From assembly GCA_951799445.1 (NCBI GenBank), contig OX637296.1, forward strand, positions 1,116,001-1,180,000: DNA of 64,000 bases, in the 5' to 3' direction. Origin of the DNA: Pseudisothecium myosuroides (taxonomy: Eukaryota > Streptophyta > Bryopsida > Hypnales > Lembophyllaceae). The translations under genes and the position numbers were made by a program. This document shows positions 12,761 to 25,500 of this stretch, piece after piece; positions within the stretch are counted from its first letter, which is position 1, and each line of letters opens with the position of its first letter. The notes beneath the pieces are model-generated. The model searched no databases and was not told the origin of the DNA. It saw only the letters and a list, made by a program, of their open reading frames with translations.

Positions 12761-13748
12761 CAAAAGCAACACCGACGTCGGCGTTGCTCTTGGGAGACCG
12801 GAAACCACCCTAAATCCTATTCTTTTCCGAAATTAATCTGAACAAAACACCTAAATTTTGCTACGCAAAATACAATCAGTCATCAACTACTCTAAAAGGC
12901 CTGTCACAATGTACCTGCCATTGCTGCTGGTGTTTCCGCAGATCCTTTCTCGTCTGCTCCGATCTGAAGGGTCGCCTCCTGCGCACGCCGAATTCTTTGA
13001 GTCAAATGGTCGACTGAGCGTTTCAACAAAACTCCAACGCCCCAAGCTATCTCACGTAGCTCATACAGGTGCAAATTTTTTTGAATGTGATCATGACAAG
13101 ATAAACCTTAAAACCGCCCAAACACACTCTCGATACCCACAATCCCACATCAACGCCTCAAAGAAAACAAAAACAAAAGATTGCCCACAATGTCACTTCA
13201 ACACCTCGAAAGAATTTGACTTTTGCCGATTAGGGCCGACGGTTGGCGGAGACCCACCCAAACGCACTTTCTGAATTGCAGTAAAGACACAAGTCTCGGC
13301 CTAACAAATATGAACGGCACCTCAAAAAAGATACTCTAATGATGCCTCCTCAAGCTATCCAAATACCTGCTGTAGGGGTCACGTCTTCATTTGGCCCCCC
13401 ATCATGAGCGTTGGTGCATCCACCATTGTTACTCCCGCTCTCACACGCCTTTGGGCTTGAAGAATTTGGATGCCCTCGAACCATGGCGGTTTCAGCTATT
13501 CCTTGTAAGGCTATAGAATTATCCCGTTGCATTTGTTTACCCACACAATCAATATCTGGAAATTGCAATACTCTGGCCGTCTCTCCTGCGTCTAATCTTT
13601 TTGTGTTGGATCTCAACTCCCTCATTTGCCTTGACCTCTTCAATTGCTTTGGATTTGTAAAGTAAAAAAAAAATTTCTTTCCCTTTGGCATACTTCTACT
13701 GTGTGATTCCTGGCCAATCTCTACAAATGGCCGCCCCGTTACCTTCAT

Positions 13749-15087
13749 CCATATATGTTCTATTCTAGAATATTAAATTCCATCATTCCACAATTAGGTA
13801 AGTGCCTTGGGACTAGGTATTAATTCCATCCAAATCCTCCATCCGTACTGACATGATCTCATTATATTAATGCTAAACCAAATAATTGAAGACTTCATTT
13901 AGACTAACAAACTCAATTTCATTTTGCATTGCCGCCATTGCTTTAATTGAAACCAATTTTAGCTTTGTACTTCTGGATACTCTGTCTCTCAATATTCACT
14001 TTGAATCTTGTACGTTAGCCGCTTGGACAGACACGTCGATCATCAATTCATCATACTACTAAAATCATAACTCTCTCTGTAATATCACAAATGCTACCAT
14101 TAATAATAGGGGCTCATGCTTGCTATGCTACGCATTCATTGTATCACATATTAGTAAAATTTTGATATATTTGAATAGAATGCATGATAATGATTTCAAT
14201 AAGTCTTTGAAATAATTAATTTTAATATTTTGTAAAAATATTTTCAATCATGCTTATATAAAAATAATATTTTCACACAATGTTATATTACAGAAATAGA
14301 GTAGTAGTTTGCAATCACCTATATAATATCACTTTTACAGCTTTTATGATTTCAAAATTCTATTGCTACTACCAAATGATTTCAGAAATTTATTCAATTG
14401 AAGCAATTTTGGATTTCACAACAATTAAGTTGTTCATGAAGTTTTTGAAATTTACGAGTTTTTTTTTTCAATTCACCAAGTTTTTGGGTTGCCATTGTTC
14501 GTAACAATTGAGTCATTTATTGAATGCATTACAATAAATGTGTATCTTTTACAATATTCACCATTGCATATATTTCATTCATCATTCAATAAATTTCTAT
14601 TGTTCATTTCAATATATGCTTACTTATAAACAAAATTATACAAAGATTTTAGTAATTTTTATTTTAAGATTTATTGAAATTTTTGTTCTGCATTTTATCT
14701 AATATATAAAAATTCTAATAAAATTCTAATAATGAATGCGTAGCATAGCAAGCACCAACCGCTAGTATTCTAATATAAAAAGAATAATTTTGAACAAACG
14801 ACGGCTAACTCATCAGCCTCCACTCTACTCTAGAGACTAGCACCTAATTATAATCTGTCAAAGTGGTTACTAATTTATTACAAATTACGGTTGCTCTGCT
14901 CGTTTAAACTCAACTCCTATACCAGATCACAATCCACCCTATTAACTTACTACCTGTTGTACCATGTTTCAAATTAATTACAACATCTTAAATAGCAATG
15001 AGTTTCTGAAGTTCTAAGTGCCTCTCCACTCCTGCCTACTTCCTCTTTAGCCTTGAAATCGCTTTATCTATCTTCTCAACTAGTTCG
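13749..15087. other. Intergenic region between divergent methyltransferase and MULE genes
   Basis: This is AT-rich DNA separating two head-to-head genes. Apart from the TIR element at 14117-14754 I see no gene. Any promoters for either side would lie here, but I cannot point to a clear TATA box. Confidence 0.45.
14117..14754. mobile_element. MITE with 24 bp perfect terminal inverted repeats
   Basis: The left end begins TGCTTGCTATGCTACGCATT (24 bases in all) and the right end is its exact reverse complement. The 638 bp body is very AT-rich and lacks a coding frame. I could not see a clean target duplication next to the ends, so the superfamily is open. Confidence 0.8.
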
Positions 15088-18000
15088 ATGGCTGCCTTGC
15101 ATGATGGCGGCTCAGTCACTGTTTTCATTAGGGGAGAGGGGCAAACTATCCCGGTTTCTTTCATTGTGGGGGAAGAGGGTTACTCGATAGTTAGTGGTAG
15201 CCGTTTAGCTTCACGGTTCAATATTCTTGAGGGGAGTTTGCATGTGGACATGGATGTTGTTGATCCAATCTCTAATGTGGTATCACATACTGTTGCTTAG
15301 TTGTCAACTACTCGTACTGGTGGTCAGGTTTGGTTGTTGACGCCTGGAAATTATCGAATGTATGAATTGATGGACCTTCCACCAGTTATTGGTTCTAACA
15401 TTTTAACTCTTGCTCTTTCTACCACAGCTACTGATGTCACCCCTCTGCTCCAAAAGGTCAAACTAGAGCCTCCGGAGATCCCTGTTCTAGTTCTTAGTGA
15501 CGATTCGGATAGTGAGTGCATTCTACCGAAACTTGCTAGTTGTCGCCCCAATTTAGAACCTGCACATGTTGTTCATAACGACCCAATTTTACATCGTGCA
15601 GAATCGGTGCATGTGAAACCCCCACTCTCCCCCGTTGATAATATTGTGCAATGTCTTCGCAATCTGAACTCTTGCTGAGGTGTGAAGTCAGTACTCAGTA
15701 AATTAGATTACACTTCCATTCTAATAAAGAAGATAGATTTTTTGCCTCCGGAGTTTGATGGGGATGTCATATTTGAACTTCCACTTATGGGAAAGTACCC
15801 ATCATCAAACAAGGCTGGGCAGTTGTATGGAATGGATAAAAAAGATGACGGACATGCATAGACCCAAACAGTGACGACGCACATCCAGTCTGACTTTCAC
15901 CTTACTTTTCGAACTTCGGCTTATTTGGGGCACCTCCGATGCACAAACAATTCATGCAAATATTTAGATCGACGGCACCGACTGTCACCGTTGAATGAGA
16001 CTAAGTGGAATGGTACCGCCTTGTCCCCCTTTGTTCCACACTCTGATCTTCCATTACATTCTACAGTTGCATGCTCAATCTGTCAAGTTTCGTCGACATG
16101 CATTGGAAGTTGCCCCGCTAGGACTACTACGTACATGGCTCCAATTTGATGACCCGAGCTTGCGTGCATCTCGGAATCCATAGCCATCCAGTGAAGAAGG
16201 GAAATTATAGAGACTCCTCCGCAAAACTCCGATCTCTTATTGGTGAACAGATAGAACGGACTCCGTCGGCGACTAATTCTGCCATTGTCCTTGAGGCGAG
16301 TAAGGAGTACCTCGGCGAATTCCTTTTATGCACAGAAGATAATCCCCATAAGATGTTGGTAGTGGACGAACTTGTCTCCGTTTTGGACAAGTTCAAGCAA
16401 ATGTCATCACCCAGTATTCGTAATGAGGTTACCACATTTCGATATCTGCATTGTTTTGGGGTAATGGACAACATCACTAGGCTGCGGGGCTCCAGTACGT
16501 GGGCCTTCGTCCAAGAAAACCGTTTCCTTGGACAAGGTGTTGAGTCTGACAAAGTCTTCATTTTCAAGATGGCGGAGCTAGGACCCAGGAGCGCGATAGA
16601 CTTGGTTAAGCGCATGCAACCAGGTGGAGACTTCGAGGACGCTTGGATGAAGTTTGACCATGTCAACCGCGTCAAGTCTTGGACCACTATGGCCTGCCAC
16701 GTGTACGATTCTACTTGCTGTCGTGTCATAACTATCGTTGTTTGCGATATGCAATCCAAGGATGTAGCAGCACAACAGGTATTCTAGAAAAATTTGAATG
16801 CGGTTTCCAACAGGCATGATATTTCCAATCCAAATTTTAAAGGATTTATGGCCGACAGCGCCCAAGCAAATTGGAATGCAATGCGTATCGTCTATGGGAG
16901 TGGCGATCCATCTCTGCCTATGGTAAATCGGGAGCGAACTTGCCTATTTTACTGGTTGCAATCCTTAGAGAAACACACCAAGGCGGATATCAGGGCGGAT
17001 CTTCAGGAGCAACATCGACGACTCTACAAACAATACAAGAATTTGACCTCCTTAGAAGAGGCGCAAAACAAATACTTAGCAATTCGGGCGTGGTGGTTAT
17101 CTTCTGGAGCAGCCACTGAAGATGCGCTACCGAGATTGGACCTATGGCTAGCTTTTTGGCACTTTAGATACCGTCAATGGGGCGGGTTCATGGAGTTGGT
17201 AAGTTTTATAATCACATTACAACAATTAGAAGTTCTATTTTCTAAACCACAACCAATATTGACAACGTTTATTGTTTATTCAAAATTCTTGATTTTGCCT
17301 GCCCAGTAGTACGGTGCCGATATTGGCCTTGCTCTTGATGCGCAGTCAATATCAGTGGCACCTCTCCTTAACACCCTAACTCTACCTGAAGCCAATGATG
17401 GGAGAGAGCCAACATTGGTGGTCTCTCCTCCGTGGATGCCTGTTGAGGTAGCTATTTAAGACCTACTTTAATCTTTTTTCTTTGGCTATTCATTCAAACA
17501 TCTAACTTTAAATGTTGCCTCACAGGATCTTTTGGAAGTTGAATTGGCTGAGATGCCATCTTGTAATTTGGCGGAGTCTGTTCACAACATGTAGCTGCAG
17601 CAATCTGGCAAAAAGGGGAATGACATGTATATTGCCGCTGTGGATGACATGGTCTAGGCATTTATGCAGGTTGTAGCCTACTACCAATTCCTCAAAGGTG
17701 AGAAAGCGGGGACAGATCCTGGCAAGAAAGAACTCCGACTACGTATTGCACATCGTACTGCTCAACGCTTTGGAAATGCTAAGGTCCTTCACGTCGCCCT
17801 CGCCCACATGCCAGGTGCTGACGACTTTTGTACACGCCAACCTCACCTCGAGGGTGAAGAAGTATTTGTTTCCACCAAACGGAAAGTAGATCTTCCACCA
17901 GGTTTAGAATTTGATTCGCACCGTCCAGATAATATAAGTATATCTCGCCCACGTGTCAGGGCTTGTCAAATTGATCCAAAGATAGTTGACCTCACTGCAG

Positions 18001-18973
18001 AAGATTTGCCATCCGAACCCGATTATGTGCTAGAAGAATCGAAAGATCTTCCTCCCAAGGCACCTACAACTTCCGCTAGGGTTCACCATGTCAAATTTGT
18101 TCAGGAAACTATCTGCAATGAACACTAGTGGCATATGGCAAGGCTGCCAAAGACATCTGCTAAAGCTTGTTTTGCGCTGCAAGTCAAGACGAAGAAGAAG
18201 TGCGTGGCCAAGATTGTGCAAGACAATAGCAATACAGCTACCCCTACTTATACTGGTCTCATGAACAATTATAAGAAAACTAGATTGGAGAGAATGCGGG
18301 TTTTTTCTGCAATGATGACATCCATCGCTGTGTGAAGGGCACTAGTCGAAAATGGGTGGTTTCCAAACCGCCTATCCCGGATGTCTGGCCTGTTATTATG
18401 GGCACAAACTTAAGCAAGAAAGAAATTTTCTCTCTAGAAAATGCCGGGTTCTCTCTTGCCGAGCGCGTCCAATTGTCTCCACGACAACTCTTCAATGATG
18501 GAATATCTGTGAATCTGGACGATTATCCTCCACCCTTTAACCTTGCGGATTACCACACAAAGAGGTATGGTAAGAATATTAGAAGAAATCCTTCTGCTCC
18601 GACTACCAAACATCATAATAGCTGCGCCTCTGCTCTATCAGTTGTTGGAAAGATCTGCTCAATTCTGATGGTACCTCCTCCAGCTTTGGGCTGCATTGTG
18701 ACTTTTGAGTCTAGAAGCATATTTAAGGTTTCTAAGTACTTGTTGACGATTGGCCAATTCCCGAACTGTGACTGCCAATCTTTCAAGGATATGTCTGACA
18801 AGTCACTCGGCAAGCGCGGTGCATGGACGTATTGTAAGTACATCTACTTCATCTTCAACGTAGTCTGTAACCTAGATCCGGAGGTTGATATCTTCATTCA
18901 CGCTCCTAATTTCAGCAAGAATGAGATTAAAAAAGTTCTTCAGATTCTGCTCCTAAAGCATTATCAAGCGTAA
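15088..18973 (+). pseudogene. MULE-type transposase with SWIM-like C-terminus, decayed
   Basis: Exons are 15088-17198, 17310-17447 and 17526-18973, with GT-AG borders and preserved phase. Recognisable parts are HLGIHSHPV near 16170, then FMADSAQANW with a candidate catalytic Asp (about 16850), SLEKHTK (about 16965) and AFWHFRYRQWGGF (about 17150). These are typical of a MULE transposase family of green plants that I know but cannot name. Near the end CDC-x17-C (about 18769-18830) is a SWIM zinc finger whose final His is Tyr. Breaks: TAG at 15298, 15859, 16785, 17592, 17654 and 18126, TGA at 15676, and a one-base frameshift in the T run near 18300. It would have cut and inserted a DNA element; this copy cannot. 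Confidence 0.75.
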
Positions 18974-19044
18974 TTATTGTCCGTACTATTAAGACATTAT
19001 TTTCCACTAATACAAAAACGATGGTGAGACTAAAAGGGCCACCA

Positions 19045-19620
19045 TCAAAGCTTGTACATGGTCATGTTGGTGCCTAAATCATTTGCCCAATTTTTGTTTG
19101 CATGGCTCAATTTTTGTTCAACTGCCACTAACTCACCCCAATCCTTAGTCCCCGCCTCCTTCCTATTCTCTACCTTAAATCTAAACTCAAATACGTCTCC
19201 CTCCAACAGATCTGAAAACCTCATATTAACCCCCCTTATCGTTTGCAGAATTTTTCCTAAACTAAACAACATCCTTTTCCTGGCCTCAATATCCGTCTCT
19301 TTCTCCCACCCTAAACCCACTCCTTAATTGTTCCTCCAATTAACCCTTAACTTCTCCACTTCCAATCTCTGTCTCCAAAGAAAACATCTACATAACCCTC
19401 GCTTATTTCCTTTGCTTTCCCTATCTAATGCCTTGACCCTCTTTAATCTAACCTTGGGCCCCCATCTCTCAAATTATGTAAATCCTCTATACCAATTGTC
19501 CCTCTCTTGAATTCTCTTACTCCCTCTTTCCCTCTCTAGAACTCTCTCGAACACCTCTCTTGCAAAGAAATCTCTTTCATCCCTCACAATATCCACCATT
19601 TTTTGTTTCCATATTGCTTA
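19045..19620 (-). pseudogene. Possible degenerate coding fragment, unknown product
   Basis: On the minus strand a 91-codon open frame (19320-19045) is rich in charged residues and looks protein-like. In the same direction up to about 19620 the sequence is Arg/Glu-rich but broken by stops. No domain is recognised. The opposite strand is a C- and T-rich run, so composition alone may produce the appearance. Confidence 0.25.
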
Positions 19621-20871
19621 CATTCACGACCACAAAAATTATATCTTTAAATCATTCGTATCCCTAGACTCCACGGTTATAGACCCTTTATCTCGAAACT
19701 TGCATCTTTCCTCGACCTTAAAATACATATTTGGCCACCCTACACTTTTATGCAAAAAAATTTTGCAAAATATTCTACGGTCATAAGTCCATCATTAATA
19801 CTAATTTAAGAATTCCTCCTTCTAAAAAAAATCCTAAACTTTCACTTTATTGCCCGTTTCAAGAAATTATCAAACTTTTTGCATTCTACGCTCGCGACCC
19901 TACGCTCACCGCTCTACGCACGCAAAATAGCATCGTCTTGTTAGCAAGTAGCATCAACAAGTTTTGATAGTAATTTATCAGCACACTGTGCAAAATCTAT
20001 GGAAATTTGTCTTTTCATGCCATCAACATTCCAACATCATGACGTCTACCAAAACACCACATGTCCAGCGGCTAACAAAAAGAAAAATAAGAGTTTCTTC
20101 TAGTGTATAGCTATACCTTTTCAAATCTTGAATGTTGACTTTTTTAATTGTTGGATTAATTGTGGTAAATGCCACTAACAAAATGGGCTAGTTGTTTTCT
20201 TGTTGTTTTGTATCATGTAAGACAAAGGATACAATTGCAATGTTGCCATCTCTCCACCCTCTATCTAGACACAACTAGACAAAGGTTTTTGCCATTCAAC
20301 TTGCTCAATTATTGCTTGGTGACTATTTTCATGATAGTTAGTTAGTGATAGTCACTATGATTCACAAACAACAATTACTTGAATAACAACTACTACTAAT
20401 CAACGAGTAGTGAAATAATATTGTACATATAGATAATACATAAACAATTGCAAAACAATATTATTTATGCAATTGGATCAATCATTTACAACAACAAATT
20501 GAAAATTGATTTCAAGTTACAACTTCAACTTGTTCATAGTACAAAATAAAAACAATTGCATAACAACTTTTTACCCTAGTAGATTCTACCATCTAAACAT
20601 AAAGATGAGGAACATACGGCAACAAAATTCTCTTTGTCTGCTTCTTTTTTGCACTTTCCTATTGGGGGACACTACTACTTTCCAACTACTAATTTGTATA
20701 CTATACCTAAAAATTCTAAATTGTATAGTTTTTTTATATATCTCTCACCCAAAATTGCATTCCTCTAACAACATTTTTCAATTTTTTCTAATCAACTATT
20801 CTTTTTTAAACCTTAAATGTCATAGTAGGCGTATACACTTCACAAATGTTCACCTAGATTCTTGACACATT
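19621..20871. other. AT-rich non-coding DNA, nothing recognised
   Basis: No gene, tandem repeat or paired termini seen. Only short chance frames are present. Confidence 0.4.
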
Positions 20872-21093
20872 CACTATAAGAAAAAGGGATGTTTTAAGTG
20901 AGTTTTTAAGTATAGTCCTAGACATAAGATTATAAGTAATGAACTTTAAATAGATTTTCAGCAAAATTTTAATAAAAACACATGTGTTTTTAGTAAAATT
21001 TTGCTGAAAATCTATTTAAAGTTCATTACTTATAATCTTATGTCTAGGACTATACTTAAAAACTCACTTAAAATACCCCTTTCTCTTGTAGTG
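20872..21093. mobile_element. CACTA-type MITE, nearly perfect hairpin, ATT duplication
   Basis: The element starts CACTATAAGAAAAAGGG and ends in CCCCTTTCTCTTGTAGTG. It is flanked on both sides by ATT (20869-20871 and 21094-21096), the 3 bp duplication expected for CACTA. The arms pair over about 95 bases around a short loop at ACACATGTGT. The near-identity of the arms suggests a young copy. Confidence 0.9.
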
Positions 21094-21829
21094 ATTGTAA
21101 ATTGCACACACAAAGGTACATAATCCTTCAAACTTCTTTTTAGACTTCTTTTAACACCTACTACTAGTTTTTGCCTTTCAACACATTGATTCATTATTAA
21201 CCAAAATCCCCCTAATTACTAACAAGTGATTAATAAGTTTTCATCAATATATGCTGAAGATATCTAAATAAGAATGGTGTCACGGTGTCAATTGCTCTAT
21301 GTTTACTGTACAACTACTGTACATGACTTTTTTACAATTGATCAATGACTTATTTGAGTGTATATATACAATTATGAAAAAAAATACTACATGTTGTTCA
21401 AAAAATGATTTTCTTGTTGGATCCATTAAGTTCTTTGGGTAGAGAAGTCTTACTAAGGTTGCAAAATATTAGAGAGTGCGGAGTGTAATATTTGTAAAGG
21501 ATTTTCATCACAATAAATTTGTATCTATTTTGAATTGCTAATTTACCACGCATGATTGTAGAAGAACAAAATTTATAGTTTACTATGAATGTACTAGAAT
21601 AGTGTTGAAAAATTAGTATAAATGCGTACGAACTGAGCCAAAGAAGAACATTGTACAAATTGACCAAGTAATCTTGTAAAAAAGGGTTTTTTGTGAAACT
21701 AATTTATTATTACATCATCATGTAGCATTCTTAATAGATACAATGGATACAATGGATACTTCGGCAAGTACTGGAAGAGCATTTGCAGCCCACCAAAAAT
21801 GGATGTGGTGTCAGGACGTCAAATGAATG
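21094..21829. other. AT-rich non-coding DNA, nothing recognised
   Basis: No coding signal. The direct repeat ACAATGGAT at about 21740-21758 is trivial. Confidence 0.35.
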
Positions 21830-22245
21830 TGGGTGATAGCAAAAAACACTTGTACTGTCTGGTTGCATTTTTTTGGAGACCGCTATAACTTTTGCTTTAA
21901 CTTTTGATTTATAGGTTCAATGCCAGAACCAAAAAAACGCTTCCTAGATGTCTTGAATGTAATTGTATCCCTTATTTTTCAGAAAATCAATTTATATTTA
22001 AAATTCAATTTTGTTAATTTGTCACACTTTGATGTTTAGGGTTTTTTAGTACTATTGAGCGGTTTAAATTTATGATTTTCAGTTGAAATTTTTATGGTAT
22101 ATTTCCCTAGTAGGTAGACATGTTCCTACCAAAGATCATTTATAAATACATTATTTTATATCCTCCATAGTTGTGCAAATAGGCCTCCCTTGCACACGCA
22201 CTTCTAAACATTAGAGATGGTTTTGAGGGTGCAAGCAAGCTAATA
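21830..22245 (+). mobile_element. Repeat copy inverted relative to 35550-36264
   Basis: The repeat begins GGGTGATAGCAAAAAACACTTG, like the ends at 27956 and 36264. From there it matches the reverse complement of 36264 down to about 35550, through CTGTCTGGTTGC, CGCTATAACTTTTG and TAGGCCTCCCTTGC. It is non-coding. Unlike the partner copy it lacks the 279 bp foldback, so it preserves the empty site. Confidence 0.8.
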
Positions 22246-22596
22246 GAGTAATAGGAGCCACTAGTGGACATTAGGGACCTTCTTTGAAGGCTGGTTGTAC
22301 TCCAAGGAGCTGCCAGCTGTGGTTATTAAAGGTAATTAAAGGTAATTAAAACTGGCAGTATGAGTCACCTGACACGTACTACGTGAAATTAACTACTGTA
22401 CTGTATAGGCGGGATAGGGAACATTCGAATTTTCCCTCCCGTTGCTCAAGCGTAGTCTCTCTCCGACCTGTCTGTCGTGAATCTCCCCGCGCTGCACTTT
22501 GTGGTTTGTCAAGATCAGAGTTGTTGTGCATAGTAACAATGAGGGTTTAGGGTTTTGAGAGAGGATCTTCGGACTGTATTCATTTGAAATTCAGCG
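22246..22596 (+). promoter_or_regulatory. Likely 5' flank and leader of the RING-H2 gene
   Basis: This 350 base stretch changes from AT-rich repeat to a more balanced, C/T-rich sequence (about 22430-22500), as expected near a plant transcription start. I see no firm TATA box. A direct repeat GGTAATTAAA lies near 22330. Confidence 0.3.
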
Positions 22597-25500
22597 ATGG
22601 AGGAGACGTGGGTTCGCCGAGAGAGTTTTGGCAAGGAAGAGAAACGCCCGCGTCGAGAGAGTTTAGGAAAGGACTTTGAGAGGAGGCTCAGCATGAAGCC
22701 AGAGATCAGTGTACCGAAGTGTAAAGAGGAGATCGCGTTCCACAACGCACAAACTGAGAAGTTTTTTGAAGAGGAGAGGGGGTTACTCAGCGAAGGATTG
22801 AACCCCAAGGTAGCGTCCGAGATTGCCTTCGTTACCGATGCAGATGTGGAGGATTTTTTTGGGAAGTGTTCAAAACTGCGCACAACGAACACTGTTTTGA
22901 AACCAGAAGCAAGAAAAGACATGATGGAGCTGTACTCCAAGATCTATGGATCAAGCTCTGTTACCAACAACGAGTTTGCCGGGTGGCTTGTCAAGGGGTA
23001 CATTGCGAATTTGAAGAAAAGGAAGGTCAATTGGGCTTTGGCGGCCTCCACTACAGCTTCTGAGAAAGCTGATCGGGCGCAGAGGCTGCTGTTGCGGCTG
23101 TTGAATCCAGATTGCAGTGACGAAGCCGAGGCATCTTCAGGATTGAAGCACAGTACCTGCACATCCCACCGTCGGAGCGATAGTCACCGTAGTGTAGGAG
23201 CAATGGTCAAAGCCGAGGGATCACTTGCTAGGGCAGAGAGCAGCCCATTGGGTTCAGGGTTTGGGGCCCTCTGTCCCTACGGAGTTTCATCATATGATTT
23301 GGATTCAGTTCGGGGCGTTAGTCAAATTGAGAGTGAGATTCTTGGAATTGCCACAGCTAAAGTCAGATATATAGAGGCAGAGGTCAAGAAAATTGGGGAC
23401 AAGCTTGTTGGATTCAAGTTCACCATGGATGATCGGCGCATTACAGCAAAAGAAGATGAAGACAAGGTCTCGCAACTGCAATGTGAGTTCGATCGAGCTA
23501 CCAAGGCAGTTCTCGAATTGGAGCTTCAGGTATAGGTTAGGGCTTATCTCAATTTCAGTTTCGGTGTTCTATGCTGTTAATTGCGGGAGGTTGGGTTGAG
23601 GTAATGTCGGGCGATTGGTTAGGCTGGTAGGTTGGGATTAGTGGGTGCCAATTGCATAGGCTTCACTTCAGAATGGTTTTGTCCGTTGCTTACGCTGTGT
23701 TCAGATCCAGGATGCATCTTGCTTCTGCTGGGTTTAGGGTTTAGGAGTGACTGCAGGGCATTCTCTTTGCTGGTAATTCCATGTCTCGATTTCGGTGCAG
23801 GCTATCGGCATTTCCATCGGAGGTGTTGAACATGATGAGTTCAAAGAGAAGTTGGGTATCCTGCACAGTAAGAAGGATGCACTTGACAGGAAGCTTGACG
23901 TTTCTCGATCCATGGCAGAGTCTAGTCGAGAGAGGGCAATGAAGGGGGAGGACTTTTACCAAGACATCGAGGAGGAGCAGATGAGAGCAGAATCCGATCT
24001 TCAAATTCTAAGGAGGGAGATAGTGGACATGAAGAGACATGCAGTCGCGGTTGAGGAGCAATGTGGACATATGGAAAAGGGAGGTGGTCTGTCGCTATGG
24101 CCCAAGCCAGCGCTCCATCCGCCAATGCCAAGTGATTCACACGTGAATCTGCCTAGTTTGTCACTTCATCCTTGTGTGTTTTGCAACAGGGGTTACCCGT
24201 ACTATGACATTGTGATTGCATCGTGCAAACACATCTACCACATATTTTGTGCATCGGCAGTTACAAAAGGAGACAATAGGTGCATTCGCTGTGATGAGCT
24301 TTTCCACCCGCACTGGTGGCAGACTTTTGGATTCCGGGGTGCATACCCAAACTTGGAAGACGAGATTCTGAGGTTGCAATTACCAGCGCAGTTAGACAAG
24401 CTCAAGCAATCTCTGAAGGAGAACGGCAGTCGTCGTGTAATGAATTGTAAGTGGGTTCCATACCCGAGCAATGCTTACTACAGCACTGATTTGTTTTTTG
24501 TGTTCTTATGCTTGTTTCATTGCTTTGGAACCTCACTTCAAGCAACTAATTAGAAAACCTTAGTGCTTCAATCCTTGTCTTGCTTATTGTTAGCTGCTTT
24601 TACATTAACTCATTCACGAATTCCTTGGTCCTAAGGGAACAAGTACTTTTGCAACACCACATGTTGCTTATTGCTTATGACAAGATTCATAACTGCTTTT
24701 AGAGAGTCAATGTTGCTTAGAGAAGGTCCTTGCTGCTTAGAGTCGGTTTTGCTACTTAGTGTTTGTGCTTGTGCTTAGAGAAGGTCCTTGCTGCTTAGTG
24801 TGTGTGCTTGCTGCTTAGAGAAGGTCCTTGTTGCTTAGAGTGTTTGTGCTTGTTGCTTAAAGTGTTTGTGCTTGCTGCTTAGAGAAGGTCCTTGTTGCTT
24901 AGAGTGTTTGTGCTTGCTGCTTAGAGAAGGTCCTTGCTGCTTAGAGAGGGTCCTTGCTGCTTGCATGGGATGTGTTTATCCGTTACTTTACAACTACGGT
25001 GCAGGGGTAGGAAGTGCTTCCCAAATTATTAAGTGCAATATTGTTGCTGCTTTCTTATTCTATATGGTATTCTGTGTACAGGGTCGCCCTCAAGCTTGAA
25101 GCATTCCAATTGGGGATCATGTGGATCCATGCAACGAGGTATCGATCCGGTCAATGGAGGACGGAGCACAGCCCCAGAAAGTGTGCATAGGCTAACTGAC
25201 CTTGAAAGTATCAGCCCCTGTGCTCAACCTGAGTACACAGAAGTAGTTTTGCCATTTTGTAACTCGCGAGGGCAAGAAGTAGATTCTCCTGTGAAAACAC
25301 GAATCATTGATCATCGGGCTCTTGAAGATGAAGACATCACCCGGCATCTAGGTACACCGTACACACATGAATTGCCATTTGTTTTCCAAGAGTGCCTTTT
25401 GTTTAGGCTTTACTGTTTATTATGGTGCAAATGGTATTGGTATTCACTCCGCAATTCATGTGGGATGTGCTTGCCACAGAACCATTGGTGGCGACATCAA

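Larger units (their letters stand above)
3816..13748 (-). pseudogene. ParB/Srx-like plus permuted DNA amino-methyltransferase, multi-exon, with in-frame stops
   Basis: This gene is unnamed. Exons that join in phase are 13748-13367, 12492-12409, 12085-11672, 11558-11360, 11121-10702, 10618-10391, 6067 to about 5350, about 5230-4892, 4773-4506, 4323-4129 and 4026-3816. An acidic exon near 12365-12095 is present but its borders are unresolved. The 12085-11672 exon contains FHVWDGNHRLAAW, which resembles the ParB/sulfiredoxin DGxHR box. The 5230-4323 exons give FDLIVAD, then a GSLLLFLPD strand, H..K, then PGSLVLDAFASIGNS and GRHIVALEED. That is motif IV before motif I, the order of beta-class N4/N6 DNA methyltransferases. 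Where DPPY/SPPY is expected the protein reads DLKS, so catalysis is doubtful. In-frame TAG codons lie at 11848, 10933, 10711 and 5975. A Lys/Glu/Ala-rich linker (about 5840-5650) joins the two halves. Function, and whether this is one gene, are inferred. Confidence 0.6.

Noticed and set aside
16205..16759. 184-codon minus-strand frame
   Set aside because: It is the antisense shadow of the MULE transposase exon.
17310..17447. GCCGATATTGGCC here as a third site of the palindromic motif seen in the methyltransferase introns
   Set aside because: In this place it is coding (Ala-Asp-Ile-Gly-Leu) in a MULE exon, so it is most likely coincidence.
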